Position numbers and translations under genes: made by a program
Shown: piece after piece, positions 12,721 through 24,747 of the stretch
Position numbering within the stretch: the stretch's first letter is position 1
Layout: each line of letters begins with the position of its first letter
Source: Eonycteris spelaea
Lineage: Eukaryota > Chordata > Mammalia > Chiroptera > Pteropodidae
Length of the DNA stretch: 64,000 nucleotides
NCBI GenBank assembly: GCA_003508835.1
Contig: PUFA01000545.1
Location: 62,001 to 126,000, forward strand
Direction: 5' to 3'
The notes under the pieces: model-generated
The model's input: the letters and a program-made list of their open reading frames with translations, nothing else
Told to the model about the DNA's origin: nothing
The model's database searches: none

Positions 12721-13275
12721 GTGGATAATGAGGGGGAAAGGGAACAAGAGGCTTGATGTGAGACAGAAGATCAATGCATGTGTCTCAAAATTTTGCTCTG
12801 GCTGGACATCCTGTCTTTGGTGTCTGACAGACCCAGATTGTCCCCAAATGCAATCTGCTTTTGCCCAGAGGTCTGTGGGGGTGGCTGGGATGTCCTCACC
12901 TCTCTGCATTAGGAAAGGAGCACAAGCGAACCGGAGCCTGCAGAGCTCTGCTGTGCAGCCAGGCATATGACCCTTGCCCACTGCTCAGTGACCATTCCCA
13001 TTTGTGTCTATGATCACTGCAGGTCTCCAAGAGGCAGGGCCACCCACCAAATCCTCTGCTGGCTGACTTATATGAAAGAGGAGAAAGAGAATCCTGACCA
13101 GGCTTTCTACTACTTCTGAGACTACTTTTATATAATCCTTTTAAAAGATTCCAGGAAGACTGAGGCATCATGTCCTAAGCCTTTGGGGGTAGCTAGGCCA
13201 AGCCTCAGGCAGCTCTGGTCACAAGAAGCCTCATCCTTTGTACCTCAGTGTGCTAGGCAAATATTTTCTGTGTGT
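12721..13275. other. Intergenic, nothing recognised
   Basis: Overlapping short frames on both strands (91-102 codons) have no recognisable domains and mirror each other, as expected of moderately GC-rich non-coding DNA. Confidence 0.4.
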
Positions 13276-13279
13276 GCTG

Positions 13280-13560
13280 TGACATGAAAAATGTTAATAA
13301 CAGTATTTAATAATATCCACTAAGTCTTGTCGGGTACCAAGAATTTCATGAGTACTCCCATGGAGCCTTGACATCTTGAATTTACTCATACATTTCCCTC
13401 CAATTAAAGCTTTTTCTCAGGTTTTAAAATATGGTAGGACTCTTTGTTTATCCCCGTTTTACAGATGAAGAAATAGAGGCACAATGAAGTCAAGATCTAC
13501 CCAATACAGCACTGTCAGAGTCAAACCAAACCTGATAGGGGTTAGCTGGCTTCCAATGAA
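13280..13560 (+). repeat. MIR SINE, sense
   Basis: MIR core layout ending in the characteristic CCCGTTTTACAGATGAAGAAA at 13454, followed by the AGGCACAATGAAG segment. Confidence 0.7.
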
Positions 13561-14089
13561 CAAGAAACTGTGGGAGCACAGCAATTTGAAGGTCAACGGG
13601 CTGAGGTCTCCGCTATTTAAGGTGTCTGGCCTCAGTACATTTATACATTGCCCACAAGAGGTCAGTAGGTTCCATAGAAACCGAGTGGGGGTACTTGGAA
13701 GGTGGAGCTAAAGTGGAACCAAGGTGAAGCCGTTCTGTCCTTGGTGATAGCAGCCCTGGTACCTGGCTGCTCCCTAGAAGGAAAACCTCTACCACCAGTA
13801 CTCCCAGGAAGTTCCTCCTCCAGTGATGTAGCAGAGGTTGTGCTTCTCCAGGGAAGGGTGTGGAAGTTCCCAGGAGCAGCCACCTTATTATATGGCCAGT
13901 CCTCAGGGTATGATGAGCCAAGTGTGGTGGGCAGTGTCTGTAGAATGGGCAGCTGGCATATGTGCCCTCTGCCTCGAGGGCTTCACGGGAATAAGTAGAA
14001 CCAAAAATATCACAGGGCTGTGTCTGCTAGGCCAGAACCTTCCTGGGTGATGGAGGTTGAAGGTGGGGGAGATTTGAAGAGCCGTATAT
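13561..14089. other. Intergenic, nothing recognised
   Basis: Moderately GC-rich DNA with short overlapping frames on both strands and no recognisable domain. Confidence 0.4.
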
Positions 14090-14345
14090 ATAGCATTCCC
14101 TAGCCCTTCCTCTCATTAACTGTGACCTTGGGTAAGTTACTTACCTTTCCTAAGCCTCTGTCTCTTAATTGATAAGACAGGAAATAATAATATCTACTTT
14201 TCAGGGTTCTTCTGAGAACTTATTCATTTGACAGATAGCAGAGGGGCCCATCCTAGACTTGCTACTAGGTTCAAAGGATGCGATGCTTAGACTCAATGTC
14301 TGGCACATAGTAAATGCCGAATTAATGATAACGTCCCTTTGAAGG
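14090..14345 (-). repeat. MIR SINE, antisense
   Basis: Antisense MIR order: TGACCTTGGGTAAGTTACTTA (14122), then AAGCCTCTGTCTC, then GTCTGGCACATAGTAAATG (14298). Confidence 0.75.
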
Positions 14346-14539
14346 TCAGGCCATGGGTTTAGATATAAAATAGCAGGCAGCTGGAGGCATTCTGAACAGA
14401 GTAGCAACAGGAAAACACTATTAGGGAAGGCTCCACTCATATCTGGAGTGTGGAGGCAGAATTGAAAAATACCAGTCTTATCATTTTCCACAACGTTATT
14501 CTGAGCATCAGACAAAAACAAGCAGAGCAAGAGGCTGAG

Positions 14540-14745
14540 GGCTAAGTACAGCACAGGGAATATAGTCAATAATTGTAATAAGTATAGATAGTGTTGAGTG
14601 GGTACTAGACTAATTGGGGGGATAACTTTGTAAATTATATAAATGTCTAACCACTATGCTGTACACCTGAAACTAATATAAAATAATATTGAATATCAAT
14701 TCTAATTGAAAAATAAAAATAGAAAAAGCTTTTAAAAAGAAAAAA
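14540..14745 (+). mobile_element. LINE-1 3' end, sense
   Basis: Ends with TGTACACCTGAAACTAATAT (14660), ATTGAATATCAATT and an A-rich tail to about 14745. I associate this L1 tail text with bat genomes, which supports the taxonomic guess. Confidence 0.7.
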
Positions 14746-15299
14746 AAGAAGCAGAGGGCAAACAGTGGTCAGGAGTTGAACCCACATTGCAGTTGGGGAC
14801 AGGAGGAGCCAAGAAGAAGCCTCATGTCTGCTCTCTGGAAGCCGCTGGGCTTCATTTTGCAGATCACCTTATCAGTCTTTGGGCAGTGGTTTCAGGGTCT
14901 GGGAAGAAGGTGTGGGCATGCATATGCAGCAGAGAGGACTTGAGCTGGGACATGTGAAGGACATGAGAACACAAGAATGTAAAAATGCCACATTGTGGGG
15001 CCCTGATTCCTCTGACTCAGGCAAGAGCATCATGGGATGCGAAGACCCAAATGTCATCCTTGAGTCCTTCAGTAAACTGTCAGCCATGAGTTGATCTTAG
15101 CTTTTCAGAAGCTGCAGTATTTCTTTTCAGCCTGCCTCACCAACTGGTGTGTTTTCCACACACTTTCGCTTCCTCTTAAAGAGAAATTCTTTTCTTAAAA
15201 TACCTTTCTCCAGCTTCAAGTCATGCCCTTCTTCTGGTATATCAGAATGCCCTCTGATCCACTACATTGCAAGTGTGTGTCAGCAGTAGCCCCCAATAC
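14746..15299. other. Intergenic, nothing recognised
   Basis: No repeat or coding feature recognised. A 71-codon frame on each strand at 14872-15094 shows the mutual-shadow pattern of non-coding DNA. Confidence 0.4.
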
Positions 15300-15425
15300 C
15301 AGTGAAGCTAGTGAAAGAGACCTTCTAGAGTAGCCCCTTTAAGTCATTTTCTACATGAGCAGACTGTGGATCAGAGAGGTTAAGTGACTTGTGGAAAGTC
15401 TCACAGCTACTAAGTAGTGGGTTGA
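15300..15425 (+). repeat. MIR SINE fragment, sense
   Basis: AGAGGTTAAGTGACTTGTGG (15376) and CTCACAGCTACTAAGTAGTGG form the 3' half of a MIR. Confidence 0.65.
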
Positions 15426-15889
15426 ACTGGAAATCTCCATAGGTTTCTAGTCGGGATACTGGTCTATGCTTCCCCCCGCCAAGCCAAATGGCTTCCCATT
15501 TGAGTTGTACTTTTCTGAACTTCCCTCATTGCCTCTACTCTCTTTCCCCCACCTCCTAATTTCTTTTCATTCTGTCCATGCAGGCACAGTTGGCAGCTAG
15601 ACCAAAATGGATTGTTAGCTGGTGGAGGAACCAATCTAGTCCAGGCCAACTTCTAGAAAGCCAGTGTCCAGGAAGTAAAGCAGTGGACCTTCCTATCAGG
15701 TACCAATGTGACAGGCTGGAGTGGGAGTCCTCTCAGAGCAGGACTGAGGGTAAAGCAAGGAACCTGTGGAGAGGGAAATTTCTAGGCTAAAGAGTATAGT
15801 CCTAGGTCTCCAGTCAGGGCCATCTCTGGGTGGTCTTGTAAAGAAGCTAGATCAGATTTTAGTTGACACAGAAGAACCATTCTTTTTTT

Positions 15890-16010
15890 TCCCCCAAGAA
15901 TTGACTAAGTACCTCCCACATGCCAGCCACTAACTAGGCACTAAGAATACCACTATGAATGAAGAGAGGCAAAGTCCCTACTTTCACGGGGTTTGTAGCC
16001 TAGTGAGAGT
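15890..16010 (+). repeat. L2 3'-end fragment
   Basis: TGACTAAGTACCTCCCACATG followed by GGCACTAAGAATACC is a decayed L2 3' tail. Confidence 0.5.
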
Positions 16011-18660
16011 TGTTAAAGGTTTCTGTTTGCTTTTTTTTTTTTAAGACAGACTTTTTTAGTCATGTGTCTGTCCTCTACCAGGTTTTGGTCAGGGTTGGAG
16101 TACCTCTTGGACCTTTGAACCTTGTGTTTCTGGTGCAAAGCAGTTTTGAACCTTAAGTTTAACCAGTGGTGTGATGGTAAATGTTTAACAACTGGCTCTC
16201 TTGGGGAAGTGTATGTATGTATATATGTACATAAGTTAATTTTAATTTTACTGATATAAAAGATGTATACCATATAAATTAAACATAATAATAGAGAATA
16301 TTATTAAAATAAATATTACTATTTGTTAATGTTATTAATATTAATGATGATATTAATATTATCTATTAATCAGTAGCCAATTGATTCTCACAGAATGCTT
16401 TTGTTGATTTTTGCCAGACTTTTGTATTTGTAGCCAACCTCTGATTGCAGCTGATGAACAAACATAGTTCTGATATGAATGTTGGTTGATATTTTGATTT
16501 ATGTGTGAGGCAACAAACCCATATGTCAGAAATTTCATTAATTCATCAATAATTTGAGTGATTGCTGAATAGGATAATGGTTTTCAAACACTGGAATATT
16601 ATTTCTTCGTTTTTTGCTGTGGTTCACAAAGTAGCAGTTACAGAGATGGCACACAGTTGAGTTTAAACTCATTTAACATTTCCCCATCATTTTCTTAGGT
16701 CTAGATAATCAACAAAACAATAAATCGAGACCTGATTCATAGCATTCACTGATTTCTGAGTTGTAAATACTCCCACCATAGCTAATTTCAAGCTGCCGAT
16801 TTCAGGTACAGTTGTGAATTATTATATAGTATTTCAATTATACAGATATGATAGATAATAAATAATGTCAAGTGCACAATAGTAAAATATAGTAAAATGA
16901 TTAGAAGTGATGAGTCTTTGGGTATTTATTACCTTTGTTTTTAAATAGAATTTATTTCATTGTAAATATGTGTGTGTGTGTGTGTGTGTATAAAACAATA
17001 GCTATGTTTAACAACCAGCTCACAATGTTTCTGAACAATAACATTTGGCTATTTGTGCCAGAATCAGCTGGCTCCAGCACACTCCTGGGCCTGTCTATAT
17101 TTTGATGTCCTGACCTACCCTCATTCCTACTGCCACTCCTCTTTGTCATTAATTCAGGACCACCAGCCCCATCACCAGCCCACTGCCACAGATGAGGAAC
17201 TCTTGGATTCTAGAACTAACCCCAGCTTCCACGTTAAATGAGGGCACTAGAGACAGATGGGCAATGGCTTTTCCGTGGGTGGGTGGCCTCTTTCTTCCTA
17301 AAAAAAAAAAAAAAGGAGCCAGGGACACTGCAGTGACTCTGGAAGGCACATCTGGCAAGCACTCAAGACTGAGGGAAGAGGAAGGATGAAGGACTTGAAG
17401 GCAGGGGAGCCCTGGCTCAGCTCTCTGTCTACCTGACACACTCCTGGCTGGGCTGTCATTTATTGTTGAAGGCTTCCCAGAAAGGCTGATGGCACTGGAG
17501 ACTGTAGGTTGGAGAGGGAGGCCAAACTCTTCTCTCTTGCCTCTCAGATGTTAGCTAGAGCCCTGGAAGCTACTCCTGAGTGTGGCCTGGTATTCACCCT
17601 TGGAGTCTGCATCTGGGCAACTTACCAGGCACAATGGCTCTGATGCAGTTGGGGCCATGTTGGGTATGTAATACTCTGATGTCACTGAACAATTGAGTAT
17701 TCTGTGTTTGAACCTAGGTTGGCAGCTCTCCAAGGGTACAGTCCCAGCCCCGCCCCACCCAGCACTCAGTACAGAGACCAATCCTCAGTGACTAAATGAA
17801 TCAATGAGTACATGCCTGGCTGACATTCAAAAGATTTCTTCCTAGTGAAGCAGAAGTCCAGCGTGGAGCCCTGTGTGGGAGCTCTCATCTCATCATCTTG
17901 TACGAGGAGTGTCCTTTATTATTGCTAACACTTGGGGGAGGGGAAACACCCCAATCTCCACCCCGATGCACATGCAGAACAACCTTGTCAGTTGTTCTGT
18001 AACCAAGAAGTTCAGACACCAATTGTTTTTCTCCCAACCTATGAGGAAATTCACCTCTGTCCCCCCACCCTCAAACACAAACACTACTCCACCCTATGAC
18101 TACGAGGCTTATAAAGTGCTGACTGGACTGATCTGCTCCTGGCATCAGCCTGAGAACATCCTGTGCAGCTGAGAGGGTGGTCCTGCCCTCCTGGTACTGC
18201 ATGGGATGGGGATTGATGAGGGTGAAGACACAGACACTCAGAGTTAAATATTCAGAAAGGGGAGGGGTCAAATCCTACAGATTTACAAGCGCTCCACTTT
18301 CTGCCAAAGGCCCGCGCCCCACCCTATACACACACCTGTATTCTCACACATCACCCAGCAAATGCCTTCTGACAACACCATTCGTAGGGGTTGGGAAAGA
18401 GGGGAGGCCTACCATGCTGCAAAGAGCCACGGCTCTGGAGATTTAGTAGTCAACTGTCTCTGGGCACCGTGACCGTGACCATTGCCCTTATGATTCTGCA
18501 TAATGACTGTTAAGGAGGAATTGTAAAACCACTGTGTAGGAACTCTCCACTCTTGTCTCCAAGGAGGACATCCACACCTTTTTTATGTCAACATGCCCTG
18601 GGATGAATGACCCTGTGAGTGAACCAAGTTAGAAGTTCTGGTGTTCATGTGTGTATGTCG

Positions 18661-18699
<39 letters not shown>

Positions 18700-18955
18700 G
18701 TGTGTGTGTGTGTCTGTGTGTATGTGTTTAAAATACTGAAACCTTCTGTTTCCAGGCCAGGCTTTGCTCCTGTGCTCCAGACCCTTACCCTTATCCAGGT
18801 GCCTTCTGGATAGCCCCACTTGGATGTCCCACAGATGACTTAAATTAATATACCCAACCACATTTATTGTCCTTTCCTTCCCTCTCAAACCCACAGTCTG
18901 TCCTGCTGGATGATTTCTTTCCAAATAAATGGCACTGCCACTCACCTACTTAGCC
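16011..18955. other. Intergenic, mostly unassigned; contains TG repeats
   Basis: 16200-16970 is very AT-rich, with short palindromic TAATATTA-like runs at 16290-16370. A (TG)n tract lies at 16967-16989 and another at 18663-18725. 17050-18600 is moderately GC-rich with short overlapping frames on both strands and no recognisable protein. I find no gene or named repeat beyond the microsatellites. Confidence 0.4.
18661..18726. repeat. (TG)n microsatellite
   Basis: About 60 bp of TG dinucleotides with a TT interruption near 18698. The minus-strand His/Thr-repeat frame across it is an artefact. Confidence 0.95.
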
Positions 18956-18959
18956 AAGC

Positions 18960-19420
18960 AGGAAACCTGGGCACTCCCTTATCCCACATTTTCATGCATC
19001 TGGTCACCCATTCAGGCCTGTTCTATCCTACAGCTTTTCGCTTCATCAACTTAGCCCTGCACACACTGTCAAGACTTTAGGTCAGGCCACTGTCTTCTTA
19101 AAGTACAGCAACAACTCCTTGATGTGCTTTCTTGCTTCCAGTTCTCTCATTATCCATACCCCATCCCCACTCTATTCTCCACCCTATCCATAAACCAGTC
19201 CCAAATGATGTGCCCAAGGCAGCAGGAAAAAGGCCTGCCTAACCAAACATGTCTTTCTCCAGTTTGTATGTGCCTTAAGTTCCCTTTATTTTGGTCAATT
19301 CTGGGGATATGTGCTGGCATATTAGCTAGCTCACTTTTAAGCAAAACTCGGCTTATCTGATTTATTCTACGGGTATTGAATTTTCCTTGGCAGAAAGAAA
19401 GGAATGTGAAATGAAAAGGA
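18960..19420 (+). mobile_element. L2 LINE fragment, sense
   Basis: Decayed L2 text (ACCTGGGCACTCCCTTATCC at 18966 and the following CAGGCCACTGTCTTC region). No intact frame. Confidence 0.55.
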
Positions 19421-20085
19421 AGTTTTGGCAAACAATGAGGAGGTCAGGGAAAGGCCCAGAGTAAGGTAATTCTCATGTCCACAGGGCCAGAGAGGATTCC
19501 CAATTTGGGGGAAGTGGCTTCCTGAAAAGGAGTGGGCTGGGTCCTGAAGGGACTTCCCAGAAGAAAGATTGCCATGAGAAAAAGTGTTGCTTTGGGAAAG
19601 GGAGAGGTCTCAAAGGTCTCAGAGGACCCATGTTACTGTACTTCCCTCCCATCGTCTTTCTGGGGTATAGCCAGTGAAGATTTCCCAGAGGAAGAGTGTT
19701 AATATCTCCCAAAATGTGGTCTGGGCTTCCTTCCAGAAGGGAGGGAGCAATCGCGGGAAAGGAAATTGATGGGGCTGAAGAAGTAGCTTCTATTCTTGCC
19801 CTGAGATCTCTGACCTGAAGAGGAGACAGCCCCACATTTCTACTCTGGGTGGGTAGGTGGGTCCTAATCCTCAGAGACTGAAGGAAGCTTTTCCCCTTAC
19901 ATGGTCATTCTTTACAAAACACAGGTCTCTCTTCTCAAATTCCATTCTCTAGGCCAGTTGAATGACAGCACCCTATAACTACAGCCCTGCCAGCTACAAC
20001 TCCACAGTCCCACAAGGTCAGGTTGAAGCCCAAACCCTCTCATGACTCCCTCTGACAATCCGGGACACTACCTCACCAGTCTTCC
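19421..20085. other. Intergenic, nothing recognised
   Basis: A minus-strand frame of 120 codons at 19473-19835 starts with Met but shows no domain, signal peptide or homologue I recognise. No repeat recognised. Confidence 0.35.
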
Positions 20086-20511
20086 AGGATGGTGACACCA
20101 CCAGGCTTCTTGGGAAGGGACCACTGTGTCTCATTCATCTATCTACAGTGTGAAGTGTCCTCCAAGTGTAACAGGCACTCAGAAAATTACCCCCATGCCT
20201 CTGTCTGCTCAGCCTACAATGTGCTCATCTTTTCTTCACCCTTGTGCTTCCTCCAAGGCCAACCCTTTCCATGCACTCTGCTGAGAATACACCTTTTGCT
20301 GCCCTTCCCCCAAGCCATGTAATACACTATGCAACAATGGTCCCAAATTTGTAAACTACCAGAAGGTACAAATTAGTAAACAAAACATGAGTCAACATTG
20401 TGGTGCAAGGTTTTTTTTTCTAAATATTTCTGTTGTGTATGTCTCATTGTTCTCAGGATAAAGTCCAGATTCCATCCATGATATGAAAGTCTCTTCAAGA
20501 TCTGGCTGCTG
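20086..20511 (+). mobile_element. L2 LINE 3' fragment, split by an L1
   Basis: L2-like text (GTGTCTCATTCATCTATCTAC at 20125; AGGATAAAGTCCAGATTCC at 20455). It breaks at 20511 and resumes after the L1 tail at about 20831 with TTTCATGTTTCACC. Confidence 0.55.
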
Positions 20512-20815
20512 CTAAATGGGGAGATGTTGGCCAAAGTGTACAAACTTCCAGTTATAAAGATGAGTAGTTCTGGGGATTTAATGCACAGCCTGGTGATTAT
20601 TGTTAATAATACTATATTGTATATTTGAAAGTTACTAAGAAAGTAGATCTCAGCACAAAAAAGAAATGATAATTATGTGATATCATAGAAATGTTAGGCA
20701 ACACTACAGTGGTAATTATTTTGCAATATATAAATGTATCAAATCATCACATTGTACACCTTAAACTTATATAATGTTATATGTCAATTATATCTCAGTA
20801 AAGCTGGGGAAAAAA
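20512..20815 (+). mobile_element. LINE-1 3' end inserted in L2, with target-site duplication
   Basis: The element ends with TTGTACACCTTAAACTTATAT (20753), ATGTCAATTATATCTCAGTAA and an A-run. The flanks carry a 15-bp duplication differing at one position: AAGATCTGGCTGCTG at 20497-20511 and AAGATTTGGCTGCTG at 20816-20830. This fixes the insertion borders and shows the L1 landed in an older L2. Confidence 0.85.
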
Positions 20816-20879
20816 AAGATTTGGCTGCTGTTTTCATGTTTCACCACTCTGTCACACCCTAATCCTTCCTATCTGACAC

Positions 20880-21660
20880 CTGCTCATAATGTTTTAATGT
20901 TTTATTTGTAAATAATTTCAAACTTACAAAACATTGCAAAAGTTAAAATAGTACAATGAATACCTGTATATCCTTTACCCAGATTCATCTATTGTTAACA
21001 TTTCATCCCATTTCCTTTATCATTTGGGTTTTCCCTCTCTCTCTACATATACACACGTATACAAATTTGCACACATTATGTATATACATAATACACACAT
21101 GTACGCATTGTTTATCCATTTTATACACACGTGCATACTTTTCTGAGGCATTTGCGAATAAGCTGTATATATCACAATCCTTTACCCCGACACTTCAGTG
21201 TTCATTTCCTAAGTATAGAGATATCCTCTTCCATAGCCATAGTACAGCTATCAGCTTCATAAATCTAACAGTGTTACAATACTTTAATCTGCTGTCCAAA
21301 TTGCACTTTCGTCAGCTGACATGATGTCCTTTAGGAATTCCTTCCTCCACAGTACAGGAGCTACTCTAGGGTCAGGTACTATATTGAGTTCTTTCTATTT
21401 AGCCTTCATTAATCTGTAACATTACACAGCATTTGGGGGTCTTTTATGTCCTTGCTATTTTTGAAGAATACAGTTCCCTGTCCAGCTAACATTTTTAAAC
21501 ACAATGCTCCTCAGGTTGTGTTTGCCTGATGTTTCTCACATTAGATTGGAGATGTACATCTCTGCTGGCACACTGGGTAGGTAATATGATGTCAGATCTG
21601 GAGGCACTCAAATGTACATCTGTCTCTCATTGGTGATGTTAATTTTGATCTCCAATTCAA
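20880..21660 (-). mobile_element. L1M-like fragment, antisense
   Basis: Sequence such as ATTTCAAACTTACAAAACATT (20917), GAGGCATTTGCGAATAAGCTG (21144) and TGATGTTTCTCACATTAGATT (21530) is characteristic old dispersed-repeat text that I attribute to an antisense L1 3' region. Subfamily is uncertain. Confidence 0.5.
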
Positions 21661-22144
21661 GGTGGTGTCTGATTTCTCTATAGCTACTTTTTTTCCTCCC
21701 TTGCATATAATAAGCAATCTGTGGAGAAACACTTTAAGACCATGTAAATTTACTGCTTCTCATTAAAATTTGCCCTAGAGTTAGCATCTATTGATAATTC
21801 TTGTCCGATCCAGTCTTTACAATGGTAGCTGCAAAATGAATAATTTCCAACTCCCACACATCCTCCATCCCCATGTACCAGCAGACCTTTGCACTTTTGT
21901 TTCACCACAGCTGCTAAGTACTTTTGGCTAACTCCTATTTATCCTTCAGCCAGGGTTGCCACAAATGATGGTACAAAACTCCAAGGGGTGTCATTCACAT
22001 TGTAGCCATGCCAAGTGGCAGCTGTGAGTCTTGGTTTAGGTGGAACTTCCTCTCACAAGCTTTCCCAGGTTTTCCAAGTGTTGGTTAGACATTCCTGCTC
22101 TTCACTCCCAAAGCTCTGTCTGCGGAACCCTATCGGACCGTTGT

Positions 22145-22680
22145 CACACTATAGACAGTCCCTGACTTACAATTATTCAACTTAAGATTTTTCTACTTTA
22201 CAATGGTGTGAAAGCGATATGCATTCAGTAGAAACTGTACTTCAAATTTTTAATTGTTTTTTCTTGGGTTACGGGGTACAATACTCTCTCATGATGCTGG
22301 TTCACAGTGGCAGTGAACCACAGCTCCCAGTTGGCCATGTGATCATGAGGATAAACAATCAATACTCCACAGTGTACTGTGTTGCCAGCATTTTAATTTT
22401 TTTTAATATTGCATTTTGTGATTTTGCATCCCATCATGTCTATAAAACATCCATCTGTGTCTCCTGCTTCTGGTGAAAAGAAGAGGAATTGATCTTGAGA
22501 TGGAACTCAAGATAACTAGCTAACTGTAGGTCAATGTAAATGTTCTGAGCATGTTAAGGTAGGCTAGGCTAAGCTATGATGTATTAACAAATGCATTTTT
22601 TTACTTATGATATTTTCAGCTTATGATGGGTTTACCAGGACATCGCCCCATCGTAAGTTGAGGAACATCTGTACCACAGA
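22145..22680. mobile_element. DNA-transposon-like (Tigger/mariner type?) non-autonomous element
   Basis: The ends are imperfect inverted repeats: ACAGTCCCTGACTTACAAT at the left (22153) and, at the right, a stretch whose reverse complement contains CTCAACTTACGATGGGGCGA. The body has recognisable pieces (GCGATATGCATTCAGTAGAAA at 22215; TAGGCTAGGCTAAGCTATGAT at 22561). There is no transposase frame. Superfamily is an inference from the termini. Confidence 0.6.
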
Positions 22681-22755
22681 TTGAGTGTCTTAAATGACAA
22701 AAATTTATTTTCTCATGTTTATGGAGGCTATAAGTACAAGATCAAAGTGTCAACA
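22681..22755 (-). mobile_element. MaLR-type LTR, left part (split by provirus)
   Basis: The text TTTATTTTCTCATG...TGGAGGCTATAAGT is that of an antisense MaLR LTR. It stops at the 5' LTR of the provirus and appears to resume after the 3' LTR at about 27730 (TTTCTTCTGAGGCCTC). Confidence 0.6.
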
Positions 22756-23025
22756 TGTATTACCGAGGCCTGAGCTAACTGCTCCTGCTCCTAGGATGGT
22801 CGAAAGTTATTCACTTGCCCTTATGGCCCACCAACCAATCAAAATACCCTTTCCTTATATAGAAAGAACATGAGGAAGCATAGATGTGTATAAAAGGGAA
22901 AGCTCCACTGTGATCGGGGCTCAGCCTTTGGATGTGAATCAGCTGAGCCAGTGCCAGCACCGATAAATGCTACTTCCTGCTTATTGCTTTAGTGTCTAGT
23001 CTCTCTCTTTGAGTATCCTGCAACA
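22756..23025 (+). repeat. 5' LTR of the provirus
   Basis: About 270 bp, starting TG at 22756 and ending GCAACA. It contains a CCAAT-like motif (ACCAACCAATC at 22830), a TATA-like GTATAAAAGG near 22889 and an ATAAA-containing signal (CGATAAATGCT) near 22960. It aligns along nearly its whole length with 27449-27723, with scattered differences and a gap near 22865. Confidence 0.85.
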
Positions 23026-23032
23026 TTTCTTC

Positions 23033-23050
23033 TGGGGGCTTGTCTGGGAT
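23033..23050 (+). promoter_or_regulatory. Primer-binding site, tRNA-Pro type
   Basis: The 18 bases TGGGGGCTTGTCTGGGAT agree at 16 positions with the site complementary to the 3' end of tRNA-Pro used by many gammaretroviruses. It lies 7 bp after the 5' LTR end; both mismatches are C-to-T. Confidence 0.85.
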
Positions 23051-23413
23051 CAGAGACGACAAGTTTTCACCTCCCTTGTCATCGGAGTTTGGCCCTTGGG
23101 ACGCTGGAAAAGCGGAGAGTTGAACCTTTATCTGTGGGTCTGCAGTGAACCTCATATGGCTTAGGGGGTATCTATCACTGGTTCTCCGTGAAAGAGTCTA
23201 CTCCAGTGATCTGAGTTGGAGTTTATACTGACTCGCCAATTGCTAAGAAGCACCTGAAATATCCTACGGGGGGAGCGGCCGAGACAGGCGAAGTGAGTCC
23301 CTAAACACATGTGTGTCTCTGCCAAACGGGTGGAATATAGGTGGACAAGAGAGTAAGCAGACCCCCTTAGATGTATGATAAAGAATTTTAAGGAGGGCTT
23401 TTTTTAGGAGATT

Positions 23414-24480
23414 ATGGTAAGAAGCTCACCCCCAGAAACGTCAACTTTTGATGAGATAGACTGGCCCTCATTTGAATGTGGGTGGCCATCAGAAGGATTC
23501 TTGGGCAAGGCAGTGATAGCCAGGGTCTATCAGGTCACTGTAGGGAATCCCGGCCATCCAAGATAAGTTTCCCTTATATTGATAAGTTGGCGGGATGTGT
23601 CCTGACCCGACCCCCTTGGTTGAGAGCCTATCTAGAAGAGAAAATTGCACAAAATGAATTGGCCCGGACCACTGAAATCTCCAAAATACTGAACCTAAAG
23701 AAAACCAATCTTGCCAAGTGAGCCACCACCATAATACTCCCATTATCTACCCTACCAAGGGCTCTGGAGCAGCCAGTTACCCGCTAAGACCATTGTCCCA
23801 AAGTCCACATGAAAACAGCGTGAGAATTCACCAATGCTCCATTTCATTGACCTCTGTAGATTCTCCATCACCTCCTGTCCTGACCTCCTATGGCCCGACT
23901 GGAACCCGACCAAAGCAGCAGTCATCCAGACACATAAGCCCACCTGAGCCAATTGCTGCCAGCTCCTCCTGACCCTCTTCAATACAGAAGAATGCCAGCA
24001 ATCACCCAGGCTGTTTTAAAAGTGGCAGAGGAACATTGCCCGGCATGGACCTTAAATGCTCAGTCATCTGCTCCAAAACAGTTCCCCAAGGAGGGACCCC
24101 AATGGGACCCAATGAGGAAAGGGGATTCCAGATGCTTGAACACTACCAGGAGGCCCTCCTAGGCAGTCTCAAAGAAGGAGAGAAAAAAGCCATTAATATG
24201 AGTAAAACCTTGGAGTTACTTCAGGGACCCAAGGAAAGCCCAAGCCAATTCTATGAAAGGATGTGTGAGGCGTTTTGCCTTTACAACTACTTTGACCAGA
24301 GGTAGCCCAAAAACCAGAGGATGGTTAATGCAGCTTTTGTCGGTTAGGCCAGGGGGAATCTGGTCCAAATTGCAAAATTTAGAAGGCTTTGCTGGTATGA
24401 ACACTAGTCAATTGTTAGAGTGGCAATGAAAGTGTTTGTCAACTGAATCAGCAAGCCCATCGGGAGGCGGACTGTAAAAT
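23414..24480 (+). pseudogene. gag remnant of the provirus, first part
   Basis: An ATG at 23414 opens a 50-codon frame with matrix-like features (DWPSFECGWPSEGF, then NPGHP) that closes at a TAA (23564-23566). The matrix text continues with another stop, then in a different frame (RPPWLRAYLEE, about 23610-23640), so there is at least one frameshift. A Pro/Ser-rich stretch follows (23720-23980). 24036-24305 holds capsid-like sequence (LLQGPKESPSQFYERM). The second residue is Val, not the Gly expected of a myristoylated gammaretroviral Gag. Not functional. Confidence 0.8.
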
Positions 24481-24501
24481 GAGAAGGAAAGTAGGTCTGC
24501 T

Positions 24502-24732
24502 TGGGGGTGGTGTCATAGTGTAGTGGTTAGCACGTCTGCTTTACATGCAGAAGGTCCTAGGTTTGCACCCCGGGTGAAGCCACGGAAAATACGCTGGGTG
24601 CACCAGGCCCTGGTGCAATGCTACAAGCATGTGGGAGGATGTGCCTGCCTTCAGAGATCCAGTTCTTAAGGGGAGGTGGCAACATCCATAGGTCAGGGGT
24701 GTGAGTGGCAGGGGATTAAAGAGGGGGAAAAA
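24502..24732 (+). mobile_element. tRNA-derived SINE inserted into the provirus
   Basis: tRNA-like head with A box TAGTGTAGTGGTTAGCA (24513), a five-pair anticodon stem (TCTGC/GCAGA) around the loop TTTACAT (anticodon TAC, tRNA-Val-like) and a B-box-like AGGTTTGCACCC, then a unique body and a GGGGGAAAAAGA tail. A 15-bp target-site duplication flanks it: GAAAGTAGGTCTGCT (24487-24501) and GAAAGTAGATCTGCT (24733-24747). It is younger than the provirus. Same family as 2629-2913. Confidence 0.9.
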
Positions 24733-24747
24733 GAAAGTAGATCTGCT

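Noticed and set aside
13484..14050. Cluster of 70-102 codon frames on both strands
   Set aside because: Mutually overlapping frames without recognisable domain or splice context.
18583..18945. 120-codon frame with His-Thr repeats
   Set aside because: Produced by the (TG)n microsatellite.
24513..24580. A functional tRNA gene
   Set aside because: The acceptor stem is not complementary, there is no terminator directly after it, and target-site duplications show it is the head of a 231-bp SINE.
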